Shown in pieces: positions 37,417-47,670 of a stretch of 64,000 nt of DNA. The position numbers and the translations under genes were made by a program. Under the pieces are notes generated by a model. It did not search any database, was not told the origin of the DNA, and saw only the letters and a program-made list of their open reading frames with translations. Positions within the stretch are counted from its first letter, which is position 1; each line of letters begins with the position of its first letter. Source of the stretch: Membranipora membranacea (taxonomy: Eukaryota; Bryozoa; Gymnolaemata; Cheilostomatida; Membraniporidae); assembly GCA_914767715.1 (NCBI GenBank), contig OU612069.1, forward strand, positions 11,655,387-11,719,386. Direction: 5' to 3'.

Positions 37417-37939
37417 CCATCTCCAGAACCATTTCCTCTGCACAGGGACTGGGGAGATTAATTTTTTCCTAAATTATTCAGCATCTACAGCATGGGTGTT
37501 GATGGCCAGCTCATTTTCACCTAAGATGTCCGTGCCTGCTTTGATGAACAGATCAGTTAGGCCCAGTCTTGACTAGGACTAAGAGAACCTCGCAGTTCAT
37601 CGCTATCTTCATACTGCAATAAAGCGGCAGCACAATCAATTAGGTCAACACTGAGTATATATGTATCATAAATTGGTTGCTCTACCCTACTCTTCCCTAG
37701 TCTCTTTGTTGTTCTCAACATCTACAAGTTTGTGCTGGTGGACAATACTAGGTAAAACTACTTTTATCTAACCCGGACTACCATGTACACCTGATCATGG
37801 CATCAACAAACATGATCACTCCATCACTGCTATGATCAGATTAAGAAAATATAAATCTAAACAAGAACTAGAAGTAGAACTCCCTGGTCTAAGCTGGAAC
37901 TCTTACTCCTAGTTAGTAAATGCAAGGGGTCTTTTACTC
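37417..37939. other. No gene recognised
   Basis: Sequence upstream of the candidate first SLC6 exon; any promoter would lie here, but no motif is convincing. Confidence 0.4.
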
Positions 37940-38694
37940 ACAGGTCTGCTCCAAAACCTGCGATTTTGGCAATGTTTGACTGCCCCCCCCTTGAGTTTTT
38001 GCAATACAAAATAAAGTACAGTTGTGAAATACCCTTTACCAGTGGTTCCTACATATCATAGCAGCGGGTGGATTGTGTATACCCACAAATGAGTGTAGCA
38101 AAAGTAGAGAGCTGAGCCTAGCATACACGCGCCCCAGCATGCAATCACATGAATCCAACATGCATTCAGACAAGCACACTTTGCCTGCCATTGTACTCCT
38201 TTGTTCACCAAACAAAAGGCCTTTTGTTACACAACTCTCATAGGTGCATTGGGGCATGTCTCCCTGACATCGGCCCCCAGGGCCTATCCAACATACTACA
38301 GCACAGGTGTACTTTATTTTGTAGTGGTTGTTTTGTTGTTTGAAGGTAATTCATGATTTAGAAGACAAATGCGACTTTCATGGTCTCTGGAGTCAAAAGA
38401 AATTTGGACAGCACTTCTCTGAGTATTCTGTTTATAAGATTACCTCCTAAGCTGCTCATACATACCTCATTTGATGGATTTAGCCACCTGTAGCTCTTTC
38501 AGCGAACAATTTCAGTTCAAAAATCTTTTGTAATCATGCACAACAGACGCGGATAAATTCACAGGCCAATGTTTATAAACTCCAGAGACTATGAAAGTTG
38601 GATGTGTCTTCTGAACCATGAATTACCTTCAAACAACAAAAGCTCAAGGGGCAGTCAAACATTGCCAAAATCCCAGGTTTTGGAATGGACCTGT
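37940..38694. mobile_element. Long-arm MITE interrupted by a second MITE
   Basis: Outer ends ACAGGTC and GACCTGT begin arms that share TCCAAAACCTG, GATTTTGGCAATGTTTGACT and GAAGGTAATTCATG. The left arm is interrupted at about 38003-38328 by the inner element, while the right arm (about 38560-38694) is continuous. No transposase frame. Confidence 0.7.
38005..38323. mobile_element. Inner MITE nested in the 37940-38694 element
   Basis: The 16-bp ends TACAAAATAAAGTACA (38005-38020) and their exact inverse (38308-38323) bound a roughly 319-bp insert that splits the left arm of the outer MITE. Confidence 0.65.
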
Positions 38695-39477
38695 GCTTGT
38701 ACTCCTTAGTAAATAAAAATGTAAGCGAAGTTGTGATTTACGTAATTTACTAATTAATTAAAAGTCACAAGTAAGTGACACCAAGGACTGGAGTGACCTG
38801 TTACTACAGATGTATATTTACTGCTGTGGCTTAAACGGAATGAAATTTCGACATTTCAATGGCATTTGTATTTAGATATCCCATATCTCATGAGAAATAT
38901 AAATTGTAAATGAATAGTGATAATTAAGAAATAACAGACCAATATTCTTGTTGGAAAACTTACCCAATATACAAGATATTTCATCCAATTATAAATCTTG
39001 TTATAAAAAAATGCCATAAGCGGATGAACTTGAATGGTTAAACTGAATACTTCATATACGTAACCTCATTGGCCAGCCAAAGAGAAACTAGATGTAGGAT
39101 TGTTGTGAATTTAGATTAGTTATCTTCCCTCATACCACAGGACAGAAGAAGAAAACTCCAGTGAAAGCTGAATAAAAAATATGAATTTAGGGTAGTGCAA
39201 GGTATAATCATACTGACTCTCGTGATCTGACTGGGCATGTAGATCACTGATAAACTATATGCTATCATTACCACAAAGCAGGTGTTGTGAGGCTAAGTAT
39301 GCATCATGCGTGACTTGAATTTGCTCATGTGCAAGAACAATGAGTTTAGTTTGGGTTCTGATTGCAACTTTTGAAAGGGAAAAAGGGATATCCCCTGCAT
39401 AAACTGTCAATCAAAATCAGCTAATTATGACAAGAGAGGATAACTATTAATAACAAATCCGCACGCTTTGGGGAGTA
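38695..39477. other. No gene recognised
   Basis: AT-rich spacer between the nested MITEs and the putative LTR. No feature supported. Confidence 0.4.
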
Positions 39478-39776
39478 TGTCACCAGAGCAGGTAGCCAAT
39501 CAGATGGCTACGGAATTCCGAGACTCAATTTTGCAGAGATCAGCTCATGCCCAGAGCTGAGCATGCGCAGAATGAGGTATAATAGACTGCAGATTGTAAA
39601 TAGGGAAAGACAGATAAGAGTGCTGCATAAAAACTCAGGCTACATCCGGGAATGCGCAGGAAAGAGGCATTAATAGTCACGCTGTCATAGGGAGGAGAAG
39701 ATAATGAGAGAGGACAAAGAAGTTGCACCAATACAGGACACCTCAGCATATCACATGTAAGTTTGAATACACTACA
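39478..39776 (+). repeat. Putative 5' LTR of a Gypsy-like element
   Basis: Starts TGTCACC and ends CACTACA, and is followed at once by TGGTGGCAGGAG (39777-39788), whose complement ends in CCA like a tRNA primer site. A CCAAT-type box (GCCAATCAG) and a TATAATAG lie inside. No second LTR copy was found in the window, so the left limit is a guess; the right limit is better supported. Confidence 0.35.
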
Positions 39777-40528
39777 TGGTGGCAGGAGTAAACTAGAGAG
39801 TATTAGTGAAGGTTTTGATCTATTAAGTTGCAGAGGAAGCTATATTTGAGAGAGCGGAATATTGAGGTCTTTGAATCAATAACCGACATTGATCATGTTA
39901 CAATCCTGGACGATAAATTTGGAAGGAGTGTTAGTGTAATTGGAGTTGTTTGCACTTTAATGACAAAGTTATCTCTCTTGTCACGTAGCTATTTTTCATC
40001 AATCACTTTGCTTTTGTGAACGAGAGTGGCAAGTCATGCTATTACTCTTATTGTGAAGATGGAAATTTTATAATTTTACTCCAATCTACACTACACTAGT
40101 CTGGTCTTCACACCTGATCTTTTACGTAATAGCCTCACACGACGTAAGTTATTTTAATAAGTAAAGTAATCTATTATGTTAATGTCGCATTGCTCGATCT
40201 GACCTTGCTACTTGTATAACTTGGCAATTTTATATTAATTGACAATTAGGTTACTGGCTAAATATTCTCTTTTCCTTTTTCCTTTCCTTTGGCACTTTGT
40301 TCACACGTATGCATTGTCAGTTTGGAATTTCAGTTACTAGAGTAATACTTTTATAGGGATTCGTTATACCCGTCTGCCCAGCTCGACTACATTCTAAAGT
40401 CCCGGCACCGAGATGTGTAATAGACACATTTAAGTTGTAAGTGCATTTCCATTTTTTCTTGTGAACAAAACCTTGACGTATTACAATGTATGAATGAGAA
40501 ACTGTATTTGATGTAATTACTAATTAAT

Positions 40529-41643
40529 TACGTTCCGTTTGCGTTTCCGTTTACGCTGTGTTTCATAGGGTGGCAATGGTGGATTGGAATGCGCTGTGGG
40601 ATGAGAGAACACAACTCCGAGTAGTGAATAGCGGGCTATCTAATTAGCGCCATCAACCCATTCTTTTTTTGGGGATGGTGAGATGGCGCAATCGGTTAGC
40701 GCGCTTGCTATTCACTGCCAGGCGATTAGTGCCGCAGGAGTTGTGGGTTCGAGTCCCACTGGGGGAGCTTTCATTGTTGATTGTTCCAGCCCCCAGCACC
40801 CTCGGGTGTATACCTCTCCTGTGTACTTGTCTACTGACTGACTCATGGAAAGACATGTGACAGCATGGAAAGACATGCTGACAAGCTGGAAAGACAGCTA
40901 AACCTACTACAAGGGGTCCCAGCAATGGGCCATGTAAGGCCAATAACCCTAACACGTACGCTGTGTTTCATAGGGTGGCAATGGTGGATTGGAATGCGCT
41001 GTGGGATGAGAGAACACAACTCCGAGTAGTGAATAGCGGGCTATCTAATTAGCGCCATCAACCCATTCTTTTTTTGGGGATGGTGAGATGGCGCAATCGG
41101 TTAGCGCGCTTGCTATTCACTGCCAGGCGATTAGTGCCGCAGGAGTTGTGGGTTCGAGTCCCACTGGGGGAGCTTTCATTGTTGATTGTTCCAGCCCCCA
41201 GCACCCTCGGGTGTATACCTCTCCTGTGTACTTGTCTACTGACTGACTTATGGAAAGACATGTGACAGCATGGAAAGACATGCTGACAAGCTGGAAAGAC
41301 AGCTAAACCTACTACAAGGGGTCCCAGCAATGGGCCATGTAAGGCCAATAACCCTAACACGTACGCTGTGTTTCATAGGGTGGCAATGGTGGATTGGAAT
41401 GCGCTGTGGGATGAGAGAACACAACTCCGAGTAGTGAATAGCGGGCTATCTAATTAGCGCCATCAACCCATTCTTTTTTTGGGGATGGTGAGATGGCGCA
41501 ATCGGTTAGCGCGCTTGCTATTCACTGCCAGGCGATTAGTGCCGCAGGAGTTGTGGGTTCGAGTCCCACTGGGGGAGCTTTCATTGTTGATTGTTCCAGC
41601 CCCCAGCACCCTCGGGTGTATACCTCTCCTTACGTTCCGTTTG
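40529..41643 (+). mobile_element. Tandem trimer of a tRNA-derived SINE with 13-bp target duplication
   Basis: Three units of 405 bp start at 40553, 40958 and 41363; the third is cut after 268 bp. Units 1 and 2 differ at very few positions. Each has an RNA polymerase III A box TGGCGCAATCGG (40684, 41089, 41494) and a perfect B box GGTTCGAGTCC (40746, 41151, 41556). The whole array is flanked by perfect direct repeats TACGTTCCGTTTG at 40529-40541 and 41631-41643. This suggests insertion of a multimer in one event, or expansion after insertion. It lies within the leader of a Gypsy-like element. Confidence 0.85.
40675..40770 (+). repeat. tRNA-like promoter region, SINE unit 1
   Basis: A and B boxes as for a tRNA with a long variable arm (50 bases between boxes). 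The D-arm GCGC/GCGC and the T-arm GTGGG/CCCAC pair, but the acceptor ends GGTGAGA and TGGGGGAG do not. Hence tRNA-derived, not a working tRNA gene. Repeated 405 and 810 bases downstream. Confidence 0.7.
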
Positions 41644-42023
41644 ATATAACTCTATTATAACAATAGTAATAGTTTCTGTCCAATATTATAGACGATGCCG
41701 GTATCAGACAAATTTAATACTTGTATACTTTAATCTCGGTTCAAGTCGGATCGGAAAATTAATTGTAAGTTTAAATTGATGATCATTTTTGTCATGTATA
41801 TTTCTTCATGTATTTTAATGTCAGGCTTATGCGTTTTATGTAATGTTTGTTCACTATAATTCTCATAATATGTAGCTGGCATGACTAATGCATTGTTTTG
41901 TTATTCACGGAGCACGATTTCAACAACAAGAATCTTAACAACAAAAGAAAAGCATTCTATTGTTCGGTTGCTGATAATCATTCCTGACCTGGTCTGAGTA
42001 CAGTTAGGACTCCAGCGTTTAGC

Positions 42024-42972
42024 ATGGAGAATGGTGCTGAGTTGGAATGTTGGAGGAAGTTTATCAGACGTTTTGAAATAGCTGTGATTGGTGCAGGGTT
42101 GTGATACAAGGACAGTGATGGAGTTAGGTCCAGGAGAAAGGCAGAAGATAGTCAAGTAAAGAAGTTTGAAATAGAGCAGAGAAAAGCGGCATTACTGTTA
42201 GATAGCCTGGGGGAGTACGGTATGAACAATTTTGAGACATGGGATGGTGATGTGGATGGCATTCAATATGAGCAATTGAAATCGGCGTTTGACAACCATT
42301 TTGCAAGCAGAGAAAACATAGTCGCGACCAGAAACAGGTTCTTGTGTATGGAGCAGAGGAGAGATGAGAGATTAGACAAGTATATATTATATAGAAAGGG
42401 TAGAACGGAGTGGCAGTACATGCAGATGGGGCGGATTGGAAGAAGCAATGAACATCCTCATTGTTATCAAAGGAATGTATATAGATAAGATAAGAGGTGA
42501 GCTGCTGTTAGAAAAGGAGTTAACTTTGGCCAAAGTGAAAAACATGTGCAGTAGATATGAATCAGCCCAGGCTGCAGCCAAAATTATCAAGTCACTAAAA
42601 TCTAAGCCTGTTTCAGAAGTTGACCTAGTTGAAGTTAGTCAGGAGACTTCAACAGTTGATAAAGAGCAAGTAGAGATAGACAGGGTTGGAGCAAGTAATT
42701 TTAGTTCAGGATTCAGAGATCGTGGTGGCAGCAGAGGCCGCGGCAGAGGCCAGGGTTGTTGGACATGTGGACGCTACGGGGGTCGTGATTACAGATCGTG
42801 TGCGGAGAAGATGAGGAATGAGAAAGGAGAAGAGAGTAGTCAAAAGGAGGCCCCAAAATATTACGTGTGTGGAGAGCCTTCGCACATAGCTAGATTCTGT
42901 ACAAAACAAGTTTGCAGGCAGAGAAACAGGAAAAGGAAAGATAAATGCTGTAGCAGGACACTCCAGCGATGA
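42024..42972 (+). pseudogene. Gypsy-like gag pseudogene
   Basis: From ATG 42024 a gag-type capsid frame runs (RENIVATRNRF, QRRDERLDKYI) with a premature TGA at 42102-42104. The frame shifts near 42435-42480, and the second part continues to 42972. That part carries an RGRGRGQGCWTCGRYGG segment and a second knuckle-like CGEPSHIARFC, where Cys and His positions of the usual CCHC zinc knuckle are partly replaced. No protease or pol follows; a LINE end lies immediately downstream. Gag packages retrotransposon RNA; this copy is dead. Confidence 0.75.
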
Positions 42973-42975
42973 ATC

Positions 42976-43700
42976 TGATTGATTGATTGATGAGTACTTT
43001 ATTATCGATCAAAATACATATGCAACAAATGACAATGTATATAGTGGATCTGATTTGACATAAATTGATAAAAAGACTTCAGTACGTTGGTTCGAAGAAA
43101 ATTGAAATAAAACAGGATTTGGTCACATCATCGGTTACAGAGTCTATATATAACTGCCATATTCAATGAAAAGGCATTTAGCTGCAGTGGCAGTAGTGTG
43201 CTTTATGATTTTGGATTTATTGCTCACTAGTCTCTTAGGTCTGCAGTTCTGGTTTTCAGATCGAGTTGGCAGGACGTTGCTATGAAGCGAGGCTTTCTTC
43301 TGGCAGTATAGTATACATGTCACTTGTAGAACATCAGTAAGCATTTCAAGATTGGCTACTTGGCGGCGCTGTGTGTAACTCTCTAGTTCAGGATAGATGA
43401 TTTTGAGTGCTAGCCATTGTATACGCTCTATTTCGTCTATGCATTGCTAACTTACAAATGGAAACCATGCAGGAGCTGCATATGTTGCTACAGGTATGAT
43501 ATTTGTACTTTGTACATATGTAAGAGACTGCTCTTGTTGACTCCATAGCGTTTAAGCTTAGTGAAGCCGTGTCACTTAGATCTGCATGCACTGACCATTT
43601 TTCCAACATGTGTTGAGAATGTGAGATGTGTGTCTAGTGTCACTCCAAGAAACCTGTCACCTGTGTTGATGTAATCAGCTGGGTAATGGGAGAAAGTACA
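42976..43700 (-). pseudogene. 3' end of a minus-strand LINE
   Basis: On the minus strand the reverse transcriptase C-terminal region is readable with stops and frameshifts: RFLGVTLDTHLTFS, then KLKRYGVNKSSLL, YAAPAWFPFVS and ERIQWLALKIIYP. It ends in an (ATTG)n tail at 42977-42992, typical of 3' ends of CR1/L2-like non-LTR elements. Only the 3' part is present, consistent with 5' truncation during target-primed insertion. Confidence 0.75.
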
Positions 43701-44054
43701 CACAGGCAGGATATGGCAGGATCAACTATCATATTTATAACTAAATACCTATTTAACCTATAAAACCCTTAAATATAGAGGAGCAGTGAGCAGGGAGCAG
43801 AGATAAGTGTTTACACTTTCTTTCCATTTTTTTTCATTTCTACTTTAAGGCCACAATTTACACCAAATTTCACAACATGTGCTGTTGGTTTGCTAAGTAA
43901 TTGATGGTTTTGCGATGTTATGCCAACTGCTGCCATAGCTTGGCAGCTAGTGGTCTTGTACATAAAAGAACTTTATAATCTTGATCAAAATGCTTGAAAA
44001 CCCTTATAAACCTAATTCCATCAAAATCAATTTATAACTGGCGGTGATTGAGTC

Positions 44055-46496
44055 GTGTGGGATTTAAGTCAGAAAGTGGGACAGTTTGAATTGTTTCTAG
44101 TATCCCTGAATATAAAGTTTTCATGCATAATTTTATCAGAGACATGGTTCTCATGTGATCCATTTTTACCTCAGTATTATACCGATGGCTATAAATTGTT
44201 TTCCAATTCCAGAGCCAATCGAAATGGAGGTGGCATTGCTTTTTATGAGAGTTAGATGTTTGAGGCTAGTGTGACGGAAATCCCTTTGGCTGGTTGTGAG
44301 CCACTGCGTGTGCGGATTTGTCAGTCTGGGCGGGATGTCTGCACTGTGCTTCCTGTCTAGCGGGCGCCCTCGGGCTCATCGGCGGCTTTTCTTGGGATTT
44401 AGCTCTGGTTTGCCCACTCTCCCCTCTAACTCACTTGTTGTTGGTGACATCAATATTGATTTAAATCCAGAAAATTATCTGGACTCAGCTTCAGAAGAAT
44501 ATAGCGAGTTGATTCAAAGCCAATGTTTTTATAATCTTATTCAATCCCCAACAAGAATTGGCAAAATTAAAATAAGTATTTTAGATCACATTATTGATAA
44601 AAATTCAAATGGGCACATAAAGTCGTGCACTCTAGATTTTGACATTTCAGATCATAAGCTGGTGTGTGCATCCTTTGTTTACGAAAAGAGCACCCATAAT
44701 TTTAACAAAAATCCCTCACCAATGAACATAGGTAAAACAATTTACGTGTCATTACAAGATGTTATACAGCGACAACATCGTCCCCATTTACAGAAATATC
44801 TGACACCAACACAGCCTTTAAACTTTTCATTGAAAAACTAAGCTCATGTGTTGTTGATGCAAGCAACAAAATTAGTGCCAGAAAGCATCAACGATCTACT
44901 TTCAAGAAACCTTGGATGACTAAACAATTATTTACACTTACCAAAGAACGTACTAAGCTTCACAAAATGAGCAAATTACAACCATTCAATGGTGAATAAC
45001 AAATGCGATATAGAAAATTCAGAAATCAAGTAACAAACTGCGTAAACATGGCAAGGAAAGAGCATTACAAAGCTCAGTATGATAAGTGTTGTGGGAATAC
45101 CAATGAAAAATGGAGATTTGTCATGAGTTTTATTAAAAAAAGATACCAATTGTTCAGATGAAAAAATTCATCTTGGACATGATGGTGATCAGAGCATTTC
45201 CGTGATTTCTTGATTTCTTGATCAATGTTGGTACTAATCTGGCAGAAAATTTTCCAGCCACTGCAACCAAATCTTCAAAATATATTCCCAAAATTGATAA
45301 CGCTTTTGCAGCTGAACATTCTTTCACTGAAATTGGGACCGCTGTTACTCTTAAAATAATTGATAGCTTCTCCAATAAGAAAGCTACAGAACCTGATGGA
45401 ATACCAATGCAAGCTTTAAAAGATAATAAACTAACCCTGGCACCACTTATAACCTGCTTAGCCAACCTGATGATAAAAACCTCGATTTTCCCAGTCTGCT
45501 TAAAAATTGCTCGCGTGAAGCCACTTTTTAAAAAGGGAGATAAAACTAGAAGTAATAATTACAGACCCATTTCAATTTTAAATTTGACATCGAAAGTTTT
45601 AGAAAAACTCCTTTCAATGCAAATCAGAGAATATCTGGAGCGCAAAAATTTACTCACAAATTACCAATTTGGCTTTAGATCAAAGCTCAGTACAACTGAC
45701 GCAATCAATATTATAATGGAACAACTTTACAACAATTCTTATGATAGAGGCATCACCGAGGGTGTGATTTTAGATTTTTAAAAGCTTTTGATACAATAAA
45801 TGACGGTATTCTTATTAGTGAACTGAAAATTTTTGGATCTTCCTCTCCCTCTTGTCGACTTATAAAAAACAGTTTGTCTTGGTAAATGATCAGGTTTATT
45901 GCCAATCAAGATTGGTGTTACCCAGGGTTCAGTTCTCGGGCCACTTTTATTTTTAATTTGTAATAATGACCTTTTAAATGCAGCACTTGATCTAAATTTT
46001 ATACTTTTTGCTTAGGATACAAATATTTTTAGTACTGAACCTGAAATGAAAGAAATTTACCTTTGATTAATGAGTGGTTTATCACCATCCGTCTTGTTAT
46101 AAACTATGAGAAAACCTTTCAAATCCGTTTTAAAGCCCCAAAGAAAATTTTTAACCCTGAAGATTACAAGCTCGAATTCGGGAACTCTATTTTAAAAGAA
46201 AAGGAACCACTAAATTTTTAGGACATGAGTTAGACTCCAACGTAACTTTCCATGAGCATTTTAAAGCCTAAAAAAGAAATTAAATTTAACTATGATGATG
46301 ATGCGAGCACTCCGTTCAGCCATTGACCAAAAGTCATATTCTGTGACCCCTGAAAAGAATCATCTAATTAAATGTGTTTATTCTTCTGAATTTAAAATGA
46401 AGAAATGAATAATAAACATAGCAGCCCTTAAGCTCTGATGGATGCATCAACAAATTTGAAACAGACAGTAACAAATACTCCCAGTACAGGCTACAG

Positions 46497-46535
<39 letters not shown>

Positions 46536-46915
46536 TCAATAGCAGCTGTTGGATCTTTGTATCCTTCATGACACTGTTGATAATAAATTGATGCTTCCCG
46601 GCAATGAATCACATCGCGTGCCAGCAATATTTATGTCAACTTGTGGTTATAGTGGTGTATGAAACAGCTGTGAAGTCGGAAGGGGGACTGGAATGACAGA
46701 TAATATTTTGCCATAATTTTAGCTTTCTATTCAACCAGCAGTCTGAGTGTTTGAACTGACACTGGGATACTCAGATTTTGCTAAGAGAAAAAAAAAAGTA
46801 TTTTTCTGTGCGCAGGTGATCGCTTGTATCCTCCAGGTACTTTCATGGCTAATGATTATAATGTCAAAATACAGAAAAGAGCTACATCGATAATCAGGTA
46901 GGATGTCTTATACAA
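44055..46915 (+). pseudogene. Non-LTR retrotransposon (LINE) with endonuclease and reverse transcriptase, broken
   Basis: APE-type endonuclease motifs: LSETW with GGGIAFYES (44055-44255), then GDINID, LDHI and SDHKLV (44296-44841). The reverse transcriptase follows at 45218-45780, with PDGIPMQALK, VKPLFKKGDK, NNYRPISILN and QFGFR. Beyond 45781 there are stops: the core appears as VTQGSVLGPLLF, but the catalytic YADDT-like motif is degraded. The C-terminus (GHELDSNVTFHEHF; IQKRATSII near 46880) is split by about 0.4 kb of foreign sequence including a (TA)n run. Jockey/CR1/RTE-like by motif style; not active. Confidence 0.85.
46501..46531. repeat. (TA)n microsatellite
   Basis: About 15 TA repeats inside the insert that splits the 3' end of the LINE. 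Confidence 0.9.
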
Positions 46916-47670
46916 GCACCCTGTAATATGGAGATAATCAAATACATTGAATTATCTTTACGCACATAAGGTTGATATCAGAAGTTGAATACACATATTC
47001 ACCCAACAGGTTTCAGTACCAGCTATCTTCATTCATTCCTATAGGAAGTGTTGATGAAAGATGGAGCGCTTTCTTGAAAATCAATTTGCCACAGATATAC
47101 ATCGAAACAAATGAATCAATAATTTGAGCAATACAAAATCAGAATGTTTATTACTCTCAAACAAACCCAATCCAGAATTTATTCAATCAAAAATATGATA
47201 GTACATTGAACTCATTATTTTCCAAGCTCATTTACACAGCAATCTTTGATCAAAAATGTATACAACACAGTTTATCGGCAACAACACCAAAATATTCTCA
47301 GATTTTTTAATCTCAATCCTTCAACTCTTTTAAGGTAGCAGCTATGGCATCGTCAGACCAAAATACCTAAATCGGAAATTGTGCAGCATCCTCTTGTAGG
47401 AAACAGCAATATGAGAGCTAGACATATCACCAGAAGCAGACAACTCCTGTGAATGGCCAATTGTTTTTCTTTGTACCACTAACTGTAGAGCAGTTCCCAA
47501 CTTAAGTGTTAATCTCTCTGTTTAGTAAGGCGGCGGCGGCATAGTCCCCTCTTGTAATAATTACGACCCTCATGGATTAGTCTCCTAGCGTGAAGAGTAC
47601 GTGAAATTTTTTCTGCATGATTCTCAGAGCGTAAGTATGAAATAGAGGTAAAGTCACAGACAGCAAAAGG
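46916..47670. other. Spacer and probable 3' UTR of TRIM gene C
   Basis: No coding frame recognised. A minus-strand AATAAA at 47147-47152 is one candidate polyadenylation signal for gene C, about 520 bases past its stop. Confidence 0.4.

Noticed and set aside
40675-40770. Functional tRNA gene cluster
   Set aside because: A and B boxes are good, but the acceptor stem does not pair and the anticodon arm is not formed; it is a SINE head.
40653-40955. 100-codon minus frames repeated every 405 bp
   Set aside because: They run across the tRNA-like promoter of the SINE units.
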